Assembly (NCBI RefSeq): GCF_003610895.1
Contig: NZ_MCAS01000001.1
Location: 372,001-436,000, forward strand
DNA from: Paraburkholderia fungorum
GTDB lineage: Bacteria; Pseudomonadota; Gammaproteobacteria; Burkholderiales; Burkholderiaceae
Direction of reading: 5' to 3'
Length of the DNA: 64,000 bases
This document shows positions 43,077-51,656 of this stretch, piece by piece (the stretch's first letter is position 1; every line of letters begins with the position of its first letter). The notes under the pieces were generated by a model. The model had not been told where the DNA came from. It saw nothing but the letters and a program-made list of their open reading frames with translations, and did no database searches. Position numbers and translations under genes: made by a program.

Positions 43077-44396
43077 CTAGTTGAAGCCTTTCAGCACAAG
43101 CCTGGCTTCCAGGCCGCCGTCGGGCCGGTTGTGCAACGACAAAACCGCGTCCATCGCCAAAGCGAGTTGCCGTGCAATCGCAAGGCCCAGCCCGGTACCG
43201 CCGGTGCCGCGATTACGCGATCCTTCCAGCCGGTAGAACGGCTCGAACACGGCTTCGAGCGACTCCGCCGGAATACCTGGGCCACGATCGAGTACTGAAA
43301 CCGTCACCTGCCCTTCCCGCGAGGCGGCGACCCTGATCTCAGCCGATCCACCGAACTTCAGTGCGTTATCGACAAGATTGCCCACGATCCTGCGCAACGC
43401 CTGAGGGCGCGTCACCAGTGCCGTGTCAATTCGCCCATGCAACGAAACGTCCTTGCCGGCATCGACATAGTCGAACACGAGGCTGTCGAACAGCGCATCC
43501 GGATCGATACGAAGCGGCGCCTCACTGGCACCGTGCATGGTGCGCGCATACGTGACGCCTTCCTTGACCATCGCTTCCATTTCCTGCAGGTCCTGCTGCA
43601 GCTTGGCCCCTTGTGCGCTGTCGTCCATCACGTCGATGCGCAACCGCATGCGGGTAATCGGCGTTTGCAGGTCGTGCGAAATCGCCGCGAGGATCTGCAG
43701 GCGTTCGGTCATGTATAGCCTGATGCGATCCTGCATGGCGTTGAACGCGCGCGCGGCGCGCGCCACTTCGTCCGGTCCGTCTTCGGGCAGGCGTTCCGCT
43801 TTCAGATCGGGGCCTAGCGTGTCGGCTGCGCGCGCCAGGTGGCTCAACGGGCGTGTCGCCAGCCGTACCGCCAGCCAGCAGCATGCGGCCAATACCACGA
43901 GTTGCAGCACCAGCACCCACGACAACCAGGGCGAAAGCGGCGCGCCAGGCATGGGGTGGTAGTCGATCGTGAGGGGCGTGCCGTCACTCAACTGCAGATG
44001 GACCTGCAGGCGGTCGGGGTCGCCCGGGACGGCATTGGCCGTCAGCGCATAGCGCTTGCCGATGCCGTCCGCAATCGATTGAGCCACTCTCGCCGAGAGT
44101 TTCGCATCCGGAGGCGCGCCGGCGACCCCCACGCCCAGATTGAAGGTGTAGGTGCGTCGTGCCAGCCTTGGCAGCCATTCGGCGCGTTCGTTAGCCGGCA
44201 AATGATCGAGCAGCGCGACGGAACTGGTGACCTCGCGTTCGATGTAACCCATCATCACGTTCGTCATGGTCTGGTCCCGTTCCGTCATGGTGAGCCAGAC
44301 CGAAAGCGTTTGCACCAGTGCGAGGCTGACAAAGAGAATCAGCGCAAGCCGCGTAAACAGCGTACGCGGCCAATGCAGCAATGCCTTCGGCTTCAT
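43077..44396 (-). CDS. EnvZ-type sensor histidine kinase
   Basis: A 439-residue inner-membrane kinase. There are membrane helices at about 13-35 and 160-180 with a periplasmic sensor between them, then HAMP (about 183-235), HisKA with phospho-His241 in AISHDLQTPITRM, and HATPase motifs NLVDNALKFGG, DRGPGIP and GTGGTGLGLAI. The start codon overlaps the regulator stop (ATGA). The periplasmic domain is not recognised; gene context suggests an envelope or redox signal. Confidence 0.9.
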   Translation of the reverse strand: MKPKALLHWPRTLFTRLALILFVSLALVQTLSVWLTMTERDQTMTNVMMGYIEREVTSSVALLDHLPANERAEWLPRLARRTYTFNLGVGVAGAPPDAKLSARVAQSIADGIGKRYALTANAVPGDPDRLQVHLQLSDGTPLTIDYHPMPGAPLSPWLSWVLVLQLVVLAACCWLAVRLATRPLSHLARAADTLGPDLKAERLPEDGPDEVARAARAFNAMQDRIRLYMTERLQILAAISHDLQTPITRMRLRIDVMDDSAQGAKLQQDLQEMEAMVKEGVTYARTMHGASEAPLRIDPDALFDSLVFDYVDAGKDVSLHGRIDTALVTRPQALRRIVGNLVDNALKFGGSAEIRVAASREGQVTVSVLDRGPGIPAESLEAVFEPFYRLEGSRNRGTGGTGLGLAIARQLALAMDAVLSLHNRPDGGLEARLVLKGFN

Positions 44397-45136
44397 GCGT
44401 CGCCTTCGATCATGGTCACAGCCGCCGAGAATACATAGCCCTCGCTACGCAGCGTCTTGATGTAACGCGGCTCGCGCGCCACATCCTGCAGGCGCTGCCG
44501 CAAGCGGCTAACCAGCAGGTCGATCGAACGGTCGAACGGGTCGGCCTGGCGGCCCTGGGTCAGATTGAGCAATTGATCCCGCGTGAGCACGCGCTGTGGG
44601 TGATCGAGAAACACGCGCAGCAAGCGATACTCCGCGCCGCTCAGGGCGACCATGGTGCCCTCGGCGTCGAGCAGATGGCGTGCGGTGGTGTCGAGCCGCC
44701 AGTCGCCGAAGCCGATCATCGGCGCGGTTTCCGTCACCTGCATGCCGGGCGGCAGCATCCGCGCGCGGCGTAGCACGGAACGGATGCGCGCGAGCAGCTC
44801 GCGCACGGCGAACGGCTTGGACAGGTAGTCGTCCGCGCCCATTTCCAGTCCGACAATGCGATCCGCTTCTTCACTGCGGGCGGTCAGCATGAGCACCGGC
44901 ACGGAACGGAACTTGCCCGCGCGCAGTTCCCGGCACAGCACAAGGCCGTCTTCGCCGGGCAGCATCAGGTCCAGCACGATCAGATCCGGCGCGCCCTGTT
45001 CGAGGACCGCGCGCATCTGTCGGCCGTTGGCGGCCAGCGAAACGCGCATGCCGTTCTTCTCGAGATAGGTGGCGAGCAATTCGCGGATGCCCCGATCGTC
45101 GTCGACGATCAGGACGTGGTCGGTGTTTTCCATCAA
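44393..45136 (-). CDS. OmpR-family response regulator
   Basis: A 247-residue regulator with receiver domain (1-125; acidic cluster VDDD, phospho-Asp56 in LIVLDLMLPG, Lys in YLSKPF) and winged-helix output (about 145-235; LSGAEYRLLRVFLDHP and DRSIDLLVSRLRQRL). OmpR-type proteins bind tandem direct half-sites about 10 bp apart, and three such TGTATC pairs lie in this neighbourhood, making it their likely regulator. It is co-transcribed with the kinase. Confidence 0.9.
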   Translation of the reverse strand: MMENTDHVLIVDDDRGIRELLATYLEKNGMRVSLAANGRQMRAVLEQGAPDLIVLDLMLPGEDGLVLCRELRAGKFRSVPVLMLTARSEEADRIVGLEMGADDYLSKPFAVRELLARIRSVLRRARMLPPGMQVTETAPMIGFGDWRLDTTARHLLDAEGTMVALSGAEYRLLRVFLDHPQRVLTRDQLLNLTQGRQADPFDRSIDLLVSRLRQRLQDVAREPRYIKTLRSEGYVFSAAVTMIEGDA

Positions 45137-45140
45137 TGGA

Positions 45141-45263
45141 TCAATCCTTTCGACGATTGACGCGCACCCGGTTCACGTTGACCAGCGAACAGTGCACGGG
45201 GTGTGCGAGTTCCGCCGCCAATCCGCCCGCCAGGAAGGCGAGAATCGCCATCATCCGTCTCAT
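45141..45263 (-). CDS. Possible small exported peptide, 40 residues
   Basis: A short frame beginning MRRMMAILAFLAGGLAAEL, like a signal peptide. Its ATG overlaps the stop of the GFA gene (ATGA) and it ends 4 nt before the response-regulator start, so it would sit inside the GFA-regulator-kinase operon. No ribosome site distinct from the coupling is visible. It could be a coupling leader rather than a functional peptide. Confidence 0.35.
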   Translation of the reverse strand: MRRMMAILAFLAGGLAAELAHPVHCSLVNVNRVRVNRRKD

Positions 45264-45631
45264 GCATCCTCCACGACGGACAGGCTGGCGCCATTGGCCA
45301 CGCTGGCCTCCAGCGTATACGGATCGACGCCCTCCAGGCAACCGATGTTGACCCGCCACAACTGTGGATCCCTGCGCGTCTGATGGAACGGATAAATACC
45401 GCAGTGCTTGCAGAAGTAGTGTTTCGCGGTGCGCGTGTTGAACTGGTAGAGGGTCAGCGCGTCCTCACCCTGCAGGATATTCAGTTCACCCGCGGCAAAC
45501 GGCGGCGTCATCAGCGCGCCCTTGCGCCGGCACAGGCTGCAGTTGCAACGTCCAGCGGGCACGACTTCGGTACGGACTTCAAATTTCACGGTCCCGCAAT
45601 GACAGGATCCTTTCAGCAATTCGGTACTCAT
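45260..45631 (-). CDS. GFA-family zinc protein (glutathione-dependent formaldehyde-activating-like)
   Basis: A 123-residue protein. The start at 45631 follows GGAG; the upstream frame extension runs through module A and is non-coding. Zinc-ligand cysteines appear as GSCHCG (10, 12), CNCSLCRRKG (29, 31, 34) and KHYFCKHCGIYPFHQTR, the GFA/CENP-V signature. Most members have unknown substrates. It is first in the operon leading to the two-component genes and divergent from the thioredoxin-like gene. Confidence 0.85.
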   Translation of the reverse strand: MSTELLKGSCHCGTVKFEVRTEVVPAGRCNCSLCRRKGALMTPPFAAGELNILQGEDALTLYQFNTRTAKHYFCKHCGIYPFHQTRRDPQLWRVNIGCLEGVDPYTLEASVANGASLSVVEDA

Positions 45632-45682
45632 GTGGCGCTCCGCAGTAGGTATGGCTGCTTTATAGCCCAGCACGCGCGACGC

Positions 45683-45780
45683 TTTGTATCCCAATGTATC
45701 TGGACGTTCCCCTGACACAAAACATTGCAGCCAGGCCCCCTCGGCGACACAAGCCAGATACGAACGGGCGTTCCAATGCA
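45683..45780 (+). promoter_or_regulatory. Shared promoter module A (between GFA and thioredoxin-like genes)
   Basis: Half-sites TGTATC at 45685-45690 and 45695-45700, then ACACAAAACATTGC (45715-45728), then CGACACAAGCCAGATACG (45745-45762) and CAATGC at 45774-45779 as a possible -10. The thioredoxin-like gene starts about 87 nt further on. The same order of words appears in modules B and C. Confidence 0.68.
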
Positions 45781-45866
45781 GCCATGCTCACCACTGAACT
45801 GCCCGGCGCGACGCCAAGGCCAACGGCCGGCGCGCCGCCCGGGCCCAACCCTGAAAGGACGCTGAC

Positions 45867-46448
45867 ATGCTCTCCCGACTCAAAACCACGGCTACCGTCG
45901 CCCTGTTCGCCGCAACGCTCGCCACCGGCGCCGCCGCAATCGCAACGCTCGTCGCAAGTCCCGCAGCCAGCGCTGCCGCCAGTTCCATCGCAGAGCAGGG
46001 CAACGGGAACACGAGCGCACCTGAATTCACCGGCATCGACAAATGGCTCAATAGCGATCCCCTGACCATGCAGCAATTGCGGGGCAAGGTTGTACTGGTC
46101 GATTTCTGGACCTACACGTGTATCAACTGCATTCACGTGCTGCCCTACGTCAAGACCTGGAATCAGAAATACAAGGATCAGGGCCTCGTAGTGGTCGGCG
46201 TCCACACGCCCGAATACCCGTTCGAGCGCGACACGGGCAACGTCAAGGCCGCCATCAAGCAATTCGGCATTACATACCCGGTCGCGCAGGACAACGGCTA
46301 CGCAACCTGGCGCGCCTACGACAACCAGTATTGGCCCGCGTTCTATCTGGTCGATAAGAAAGGCCACGTGGTCTACACGCACTTCGGCGAAGGCGACTAC
46401 GAACAGACCGAGGCGAAGATCAAGGCCTTGCTCGCGGAAAACCCGTGA
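45867..46448 (+). CDS. Periplasmic TlpA/DipZ-type thioredoxin-like protein
   Basis: A 193-residue exported protein. A signal peptide spans 1-37 (ending in ASA). The thioredoxin core has DFWTYTCINC with redox cysteines 85 and 88, as in the C-terminal domain of DipZ/AhpC-TSA proteins, a conserved VVGVHTPEYPFE, and a cis-Pro in YWPAFYLVD. A strong AAAGGA site precedes the ATG. It should catalyse thiol-disulfide exchange in the periplasm. Its promoter region carries module A and its stop codon abuts module B. Confidence 0.88.
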   Translation: MLSRLKTTATVALFAATLATGAAAIATLVASPAASAAASSIAEQGNGNTSAPEFTGIDKWLNSDPLTMQQLRGKVVLVDFWTYTCINCIHVLPYVKTWNQKYKDQGLVVVGVHTPEYPFERDTGNVKAAIKQFGITYPVAQDNGYATWRAYDNQYWPAFYLVDKKGHVVYTHFGEGDYEQTEAKIKALLAENP

Positions 46449-46545
46449 TTCGTATCGCAATGTATCTGGGCATCGAAGCGATACAGAACATTGCAATTAA
46501 CCCGGTTTCCCGACACAAGCCAGATACGTCGGCACGTTTTAATGC
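46449..46545 (+). promoter_or_regulatory. Shared promoter module B (upstream of DUF4148 gene)
   Basis: Half-sites CGTATC (46451-46456) and TGTATC (46461-46466), then GATACAGAACATTGCA (46480-46495), then CGACACAAGCCAGATACG (46511-46528) and TAATGC at about 46540-46545 as a possible -10. It starts directly after the upstream stop codon and precedes the DUF4148 start by about 115 nt. Confidence 0.68.
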
Positions 46546-46659
46546 ATCAACGCCGGACGCAAGAGGCAAGCAATCCCGGAGATGACGGACCGAACTGCTG
46601 CCCTTGCTGCCTGAACTCCCGGCGCCTTCCTTTTATTTGACTAGTTCTCGGAGAACGAC

Positions 46660-46896
46660 ATGAAAACCTCAATGATCGCCTTGGCCTTCGCCGCATTCGC
46701 AACCGCTGGTTTGGCTCACGCTTCCGGTGCGCCGGCAGCGAGCACGGATCAAGCAGGCGCCGCACAGGTTCAGCAATGGAACCCGAACCAAACCGGCGCA
46801 ATGCAGAAGACGCGCGCCGAAGTTCGCCACGAGCTGGTGCAAGCCGAGCGCGATGGCCAGCTCGCCTACCTCAGCAATCTGTATCGGGGCAGCTAA
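46660..46896 (+). CDS. Small exported DUF4148-family protein
   Basis: A 78-residue protein with a Sec signal peptide (1-21, ending in AHA). The mature part ends with KTRAEVRHELVQAERDGQLAYL, the DUF4148 signature common in Burkholderiaceae. Function unknown. It follows shared module B and ends before a strong stem-loop. Confidence 0.85.
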   Translation: MKTSMIALAFAAFATAGLAHASGAPAASTDQAGAAQVQQWNPNQTGAMQKTRAEVRHELVQAERDGQLAYLSNLYRGS

Positions 46897-46978
46897 CTGG
46901 TTGAACATCATCGGGTTAAATTCCGTTTTAAGTACGTTAAGTAATCCTCTTTGTTAAAGATGCTTCATCCGTTCCAGC

Positions 46979-47010
46979 AGACCCACGCCAGGTGCTCCCG
47001 GCGTGGGTCT
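46979..47010 (+). terminator. Rho-independent-like terminator after DUF4148 gene
   Basis: AGACCCACGCC (46979-46989) pairs perfectly with GGCGTGGGTCT (47000-47010) across a 10-nt loop. The trailing sequence GTTGCCTT is only weakly T-rich. Confidence 0.65.
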
Positions 47011-47041
47011 GTTGCCTTCGATAGCCCGTGATGCCGTGTTG

Positions 47042-47079
47042 CCATTGATCGGGAATATCGCTCTACCATTGATCGGGAA
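47042..47079 (+). repeat. Two direct copies of CCATTGATCGGGAA before the epoxide hydrolase
   Basis: Copies at 47042-47055 and 47066-47079, 24 nt apart. The second ends 4 nt before the ATG and overlaps the ribosome-binding region, so a bound factor would block translation or transcription; alternatively it is a simple duplication. Confidence 0.65.
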
Positions 47080-47083
47080 CTCC

Positions 47084-48439
47084 ATGTCAGACACCGTTTT
47101 ACCGCAATCATCATCTCGCCGCCGTTTTGTTGGTGCGGCAGCTGCGGCCGTTGCCGCAGGCTCGCTGAGCCAGCTCGCTCTTGCAGAAACGAATCAGGCG
47201 ATGACGGAAGTCATCCCACCGGCGAACGGCGACAAAACCGCTATTCGTCCACTCCGCGTGCATGTGCCGGAATCGCAACTGATCGACTTGCGCAGGCGTA
47301 TCAAAGCGACGAGGTGGCCCGAGCGGGAAACAGTCACCGACGATTCGCAAGGCGTACCGCTCGCGATGATTCAGGAATTCACGCGCCATTGGGCGAGCGA
47401 TTACGATTGGCGCAAGTGCGAGGCAAAACTGAACGCCCTGCCGCAGTTTGTGACCGAGATCGACGGGCTGGATATTCATTTCATCCACGTCCGCTCGAAA
47501 CATGAAAACGCGCTGCCGCTCATCGTCACGCACGGGTGGCCTGGGTCGGTCATCGAGATGCTGAAAATTATCGACCCGCTGACCAATCCCACGGCATATG
47601 GCGCGAGCGCATTGGATGCGTTTCATCTGGTCATTCCGTCTTTGCCGGGCTACGGATTCTCCGGCAAACCGGTCACGACTGGCTGGGGTCCTGAGCGCAC
47701 CGCGCGTGCCTGGGTCGTACTCATGAAGCGCCTCGGCTACGAAAGATTCGCAGCGCAAGGCGGCGACCTGGGTGGCATCGTCGCGAATGTGATGGGTAAG
47801 CAGGCGCCGCCTGAACTGCTGGGTATCCACGTCAACTTCCCTGCAACCGTTCCACCCGAGATCGCCAAAGCGCTCCAGGCGGGCGACCCGCCGCCGCCCG
47901 GCCTCTCTGACGACGAAAAGCATGCTTACGAGCAGTTGAGCAGCGCGGCCAGGAAGCGGCGCGCCTATGCGCTGGAGATGGGAACACGCCCGCAAACGCT
48001 TTACGGCCTGTCGGACTCACCCGTTGCTTTGGCAAGCTGGTTGCTCGATCACGGTGACGGTTATGTTCAGCCGGCGGCAGCGCTCACCTCGGCCGTGTTC
48101 GGACGACCCGTCAACGGAGAATCCGCGGGAGACCTGACACGTAACGATCTCCTCGACGACATCACGCTCTACTGGCTGACAAACACAGGAATTTCCGCGG
48201 CGCGCTTCTATTGGGAGTCGCACTTCAACTTCCTCGCCGCCGCCGACGTGTCCGTCCCGGCTGCCGTGAGCGTCTTCCCCCGCGAAAACTATCAGGCCCC
48301 GCGGAGTTGGACGGAGCGGGCGTATCACAATCTCATCTATTACAACCGGCTCGACAAAGGCGGACATTTTGCGGCTTGGGAACAGCCGCGACTATTCGCC
48401 GAAGAGGTTCGCGCGGGTTTGAGACCGCTGCGCGGATAG
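47084..48439 (+). CDS. Exported epoxide hydrolase (EHN-domain type)
   Basis: A 451-residue enzyme. A twin-arginine signal SSSRRRFVGAAAAAV leads to cleavage near ALA, residue 34. The N-terminal EHN domain covers about 55-165, with RRRIKATRWPE. The alpha/beta core has HGWPG (150-154), nucleophile GGDLGG (Asp228) and a late GGHFAAWEQP with the catalytic His. The ATG at 47084 is preferred because it begins the signal; an upstream frame to 47003 reads through the direct repeats. It hydrolyses epoxides in the periplasm. It lies beside but outside the three-module regulon. Confidence 0.87.
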   Translation: MSDTVLPQSSSRRRFVGAAAAAVAAGSLSQLALAETNQAMTEVIPPANGDKTAIRPLRVHVPESQLIDLRRRIKATRWPERETVTDDSQGVPLAMIQEFTRHWASDYDWRKCEAKLNALPQFVTEIDGLDIHFIHVRSKHENALPLIVTHGWPGSVIEMLKIIDPLTNPTAYGASALDAFHLVIPSLPGYGFSGKPVTTGWGPERTARAWVVLMKRLGYERFAAQGGDLGGIVANVMGKQAPPELLGIHVNFPATVPPEIAKALQAGDPPPPGLSDDEKHAYEQLSSAARKRRAYALEMGTRPQTLYGLSDSPVALASWLLDHGDGYVQPAAALTSAVFGRPVNGESAGDLTRNDLLDDITLYWLTNTGISAARFYWESHFNFLAAADVSVPAAVSVFPRENYQAPRSWTERAYHNLIYYNRLDKGGHFAAWEQPRLFAEEVRAGLRPLRG

Positions 48440-48521
48440 CGGATCACTACACGGCCTGGACGGACGTGACGTGACGTGACGACACGAGACGCGACGGTTG
48501 CGCGGCGACGTCATCGACGCG

Positions 48522-49295
48522 CTACAGCGTAGCCGTCACTCCGCCGTCCACGTAAAGAATGTGGCCGTTCACGAAGTTCGACGCGTTGCTCGCCAGGAAC
48601 ACGGCGGCGCCGACGAGATCTTCCACATCGCCCCAACGCCGCGAAGGCGTTCGCCCGATCAGCCAACTGCTGAACGTTTCATCCTTGACGAGCGCCTCGG
48701 TCAGTTCCGTCTTGAAGTAGCCCGGCCCCAGGCCGTTGACCTGAATTCCGTGCTGCCCCCAGTCGATCGCCATACCCTTTGTGAGCATCTTCACCGCGCC
48801 CTTGCTCGCGGTATAGGCCGCAATGTTGGGACGGCCCAGTTCGCTTTGCACCGAACAGATGTTGACGATCTTGCCGCGCTTGCGGGCAATCATATGCCGC
48901 GCTACCGCCTGGCCAACCAGGAACACACTGTCGACATTGGTCTTCATCAGTTCTTCCCATTGAGCATGGGAGAACTGGTCGAGCGGCGCGCGGCGCTGCA
49001 TGCCCGCGTTGTTCACGAGAATGTCGATCGCACCGATCTCGCGCTCGATATCGGCCACCGCGGTTTCGACCTCGCTCGCCGACGTTACGTCGAAACTCGC
49101 GGCATGCACGGCCGCGCCTTCGTCACGCAAACGGCTGACAGCCTCCGCCAATCTGGCCGCGCTGCGGCCATTCAGAATGACTTCAGCACCGGCGCCGGCC
49201 AATCCCCTGGCAAGCGCATAGCCAATACCCGTACTCGACCCGGTAATCAGGGCGCGCCGCCCCGACAGATCAAACATCTTCAGATTGCTGTTCAA
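48522..49295 (-). CDS. SDR oxidoreductase, gluconate 5-dehydrogenase-like
   Basis: A 257-residue short-chain dehydrogenase. NAD(P) motif TGSSTGIG at 18-25, NNAG at 95-98, catalytic Ser148, Tyr161 and Lys165 (YTASK). RALITGSSTGIGYALARGLA and the late GQHGIQVNGLGPGYF fit IdnO/gluconate 5-dehydrogenases. The TTG at 49295 is chosen: it follows AGAGGAG by 6 nt and begins one base after the gluconokinase stop; an ATG at 49277 lacks a ribosome site. Being coupled to gluconokinase, it probably interconverts 5-ketogluconate and gluconate in the cytoplasm. Confidence 0.82.
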   Translation of the reverse strand: MNSNLKMFDLSGRRALITGSSTGIGYALARGLAGAGAEVILNGRSAARLAEAVSRLRDEGAAVHAASFDVTSASEVETAVADIEREIGAIDILVNNAGMQRRAPLDQFSHAQWEELMKTNVDSVFLVGQAVARHMIARKRGKIVNICSVQSELGRPNIAAYTASKGAVKMLTKGMAIDWGQHGIQVNGLGPGYFKTELTEALVKDETFSSWLIGRTPSRRWGDVEDLVGAAVFLASNASNFVNGHILYVDGGVTATL

Positions 49296-49296
49296 C

Positions 49297-49845
49297 TCAA
49301 CTCCTCTTTGACTCTGCTTCGTCCGTTTTCTTTCCAGCACCGTGTGCGGCCCTTAGCCATTGCATGACATCTTTCATACTACACTCGCCGTCCTGCAGGG
49401 CAGAAAGATAGAGCACGCCGGCTTCTCCAGCGGGCGACTCGAGATTCATGAATTGATCCGCAACGAGTGTCGCTGGAAACTTGTGATCAAGCCGTCCAGC
49501 GACCCGCGCAACCGCCTCGGAGAAACTGATGTCGAGAAAGACAAATCTCAGACCTGCAACGCGTGTGCGCAAGCGCTTGCGATAGCTGCGTCTCAACGCG
49601 GAACAGGACAGCACGGCCGATCCCTGGATAGTCGTCATCCGCTCGGCAAGGCGGTCCAGCCACGGCTCCCGGTCACTGTCGCACAACGCGATTCCCCGGC
49701 ACATCTTGTCCTGGCTTTCCGCTGAGTGATACTCGTCCCCCTCGATAAAATCGCCCTCGAGTGCAACGGCCAACTTGCGCGCCAGCGTCGACTTTCCCGA
49801 GCCCGAGACGCCCATCACCACTATTTTATGAATCACGTTGCACAT
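49297..49845 (-). CDS. gntK: Gluconokinase
   Basis: A 182-residue kinase that phosphorylates gluconate to 6-phosphogluconate with ATP. P-loop GVSGSGKST at 12-20, then the family motifs FIEGDEYH and DREPWLDRL. The ATG at 49845 has AAGGTGG upstream; the frame extends to 49893 without support. It overlaps functionally with the gluconate dehydrogenase one base downstream. The amino-acid-type ABC operon lies just upstream in the same direction, which could be one long transcript. Confidence 0.9.
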   Translation of the reverse strand: MCNVIHKIVVMGVSGSGKSTLARKLAVALEGDFIEGDEYHSAESQDKMCRGIALCDSDREPWLDRLAERMTTIQGSAVLSCSALRRSYRKRLRTRVAGLRFVFLDISFSEAVARVAGRLDHKFPATLVADQFMNLESPAGEAGVLYLSALQDGECSMKDVMQWLRAAHGAGKKTDEAESKRS

Positions 49846-49949
49846 TCCAGCCACCTTGTTCCGGCATGCAATCCGCGGAATCGCGCCGGCCATTCAACCG
49901 GCAGGCGGTGCGCAAACCAGATCGCACCGCCCCCTACACGCCTTCTGCT

Positions 49950-50798
49950 TCAGGACACCGGCGTGAACTTGAGCTGATCGATCGGTGTGACCTTGTCGGT
50001 TCGGATCAGACCATACGGCGTCTTCGGTCCGAGCCACTTGTTGAAGATATTGCTCATCTCGCCGCTCTGCTCCATCGACGCCAGCGCCTTGTTGACCGCA
50101 CCCAGCATGGCCGTCTCGTTCTTGCGCAGGCCCACCGCGATCGGCTCGATCAGCATCGGTTCCGACGCAATCGCCACCGCGCCGTCCGTGCCATCCACCT
50201 GCTTCGCGATCTTTATCGCGGTCATCTGATTGGTCACGAAACCCTTGACCTTGTTCTGCTCAAGCGCGAGAAACGCCGAACTCGTATCGTGGAAGGTCAC
50301 CGCCTGGCCATCCTTGATCGAGATGGGAATCGACTGGGCGGACGTCGAACCGTCGGCGGCACTGATTTTTTGACCCGTGAAATCGCCCAGTTTCTTGTTC
50401 GCGTCGGCTTTCTTCACGACAAGAACTTCTTTGGTGGAGTAATACGAGTCGCTAAAGGCAATCTGCGTCGCGCGAGTTTTGGTGTACGCCAGGTTTGCGA
50501 CCACAATGTCGACGCGCCCCAGTTTCAGCTGCGGAATCCGCGCCTCGACAGCCAAAGGCTCGAGCTTCGCCTTCACGCCCAGTTGTTTTGCCACGGCGTT
50601 GCACAGGTCCACGTCCATGCCTTCGAGCTGACGCGTCTGGGCGTTGGGATACGAGAACGGCTCGACGTTCGAATACACGCCGCAGCTCACTTCGCCGCGG
50701 CTCTTGATATCGGCCAGTTGATCAGCATGAGCCGGCGCAACCGATGCAAGCGCACCGCCAACAACCAACATCCCCGTCAAAATCTTCTTTACCTGCAT
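49950..50798 (-). CDS. Amino-acid-type ABC transporter substrate-binding protein
   Basis: A 282-residue periplasmic protein (SBP_bac_3). The start at 50798 has AGGAG and a signal peptide ending in AHA. The mature region includes GEVSCGVYSNVEPFS, GMDVDLCNAVAKQLG and VDIVVANLAYTKTR, close to GltI/aspartate-glutamate-type proteins. It is the last gene of a permease-permease-ATPase-SBP operon. Since gluconokinase and gluconate dehydrogenase follow, the substrate may be a sugar acid or an amino sugar acid rather than an amino acid (inference). Confidence 0.87.
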   Translation of the reverse strand: MQVKKILTGMLVVGGALASVAPAHADQLADIKSRGEVSCGVYSNVEPFSYPNAQTRQLEGMDVDLCNAVAKQLGVKAKLEPLAVEARIPQLKLGRVDIVVANLAYTKTRATQIAFSDSYYSTKEVLVVKKADANKKLGDFTGQKISAADGSTSAQSIPISIKDGQAVTFHDTSSAFLALEQNKVKGFVTNQMTAIKIAKQVDGTDGAVAIASEPMLIEPIAVGLRKNETAMLGAVNKALASMEQSGEMSNIFNKWLGPKTPYGLIRTDKVTPIDQLKFTPVS

Positions 50799-50900
50799 CG
50801 TGATGCTCCTGAAGTTTATGTGTAAAGCAATCAACTGCTGATCAAAGGTGGACAATCCGGTTCTATCCCGCGAAAGCCGTACCGCCTGCACCGCCCGGCC

Positions 50901-51629
50901 TCAATGCATGCGAAGATCGGACAGGAATCTCTGCGCGCGCGGGTGTCTGGGGCGCAAAAAGAACTCCTCCGGTTCTGCCGTTTCGAGAATCTTCCCGGCA
51001 TCCATAAACCAGACGCGATCGGCGACCTCGCGTGCAAATCCCATCTCATGCGTGACGCACATCATCGTCATGCCTTCCTGCGCGAGACTCTTCATCACGC
51101 TCAGCACTTCGCCGACCATCTCCGGGTCGAGCGCGCTGGTGGGTTCGTCGAACAGCATCGCCGGCGGGTCCATCGCCAGCGCTCTTGCAATTGCAACGCG
51201 TTGCTGCTGGCCACCCGACAGTTGCGGCGGAAAAGCGCTGGCCTTGTTCGACAAGCCGACGCGCGAGAGCAAATCTGCCGCTTTGCGTTCCGCATCCGCG
51301 CGCTTCAGGCCGTTCACGCGCATCGGCGAAAGCGTGATGTTGTCGAGCACAGACAGATGCGGAAACAGGTTGAATTGCTGAAACACGAAACCGACGCGGC
51401 TGCGGTACGCATTCAGACGCAACTTCCTGTCGTGAATGTTTTGACCGTCGAAGAAGATCTCCCCGCGGTTGATCTCCTCGAGCCGGTTGACAGTGCGAAT
51501 CAAGGTCGACTTACCCGACCCGGACGGCCCACAGACCACCACGACTTCGCCCTTGCGAACTTCGGCGTTCACGTCCACGAGCGCGTGATATTCGCCGTAC
51601 CATTTGTCGACACTGGAAAATTTGATCAT
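50901..51629 (-). CDS. Amino-acid-type ABC transporter ATPase
   Basis: A 242-residue ATPase with Walker [10 protein letters not shown] (34-42), signature LSGGQQQR, Walker [13 protein letters not shown] and an H-loop CVTHE, matching GlnQ/GltL. It powers the adjacent permease pair. Confidence 0.92.
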   Translation of the reverse strand: MIKFSSVDKWYGEYHALVDVNAEVRKGEVVVVCGPSGSGKSTLIRTVNRLEEINRGEIFFDGQNIHDRKLRLNAYRSRVGFVFQQFNLFPHLSVLDNITLSPMRVNGLKRADAERKAADLLSRVGLSNKASAFPPQLSGGQQQRVAIARALAMDPPAMLFDEPTSALDPEMVGEVLSVMKSLAQEGMTMMCVTHEMGFAREVADRVWFMDAGKILETAEPEEFFLRPRHPRAQRFLSDLRMH

Positions 51630-51656
51630 GCGAATGACCTCGAAGTAATTGAACGT

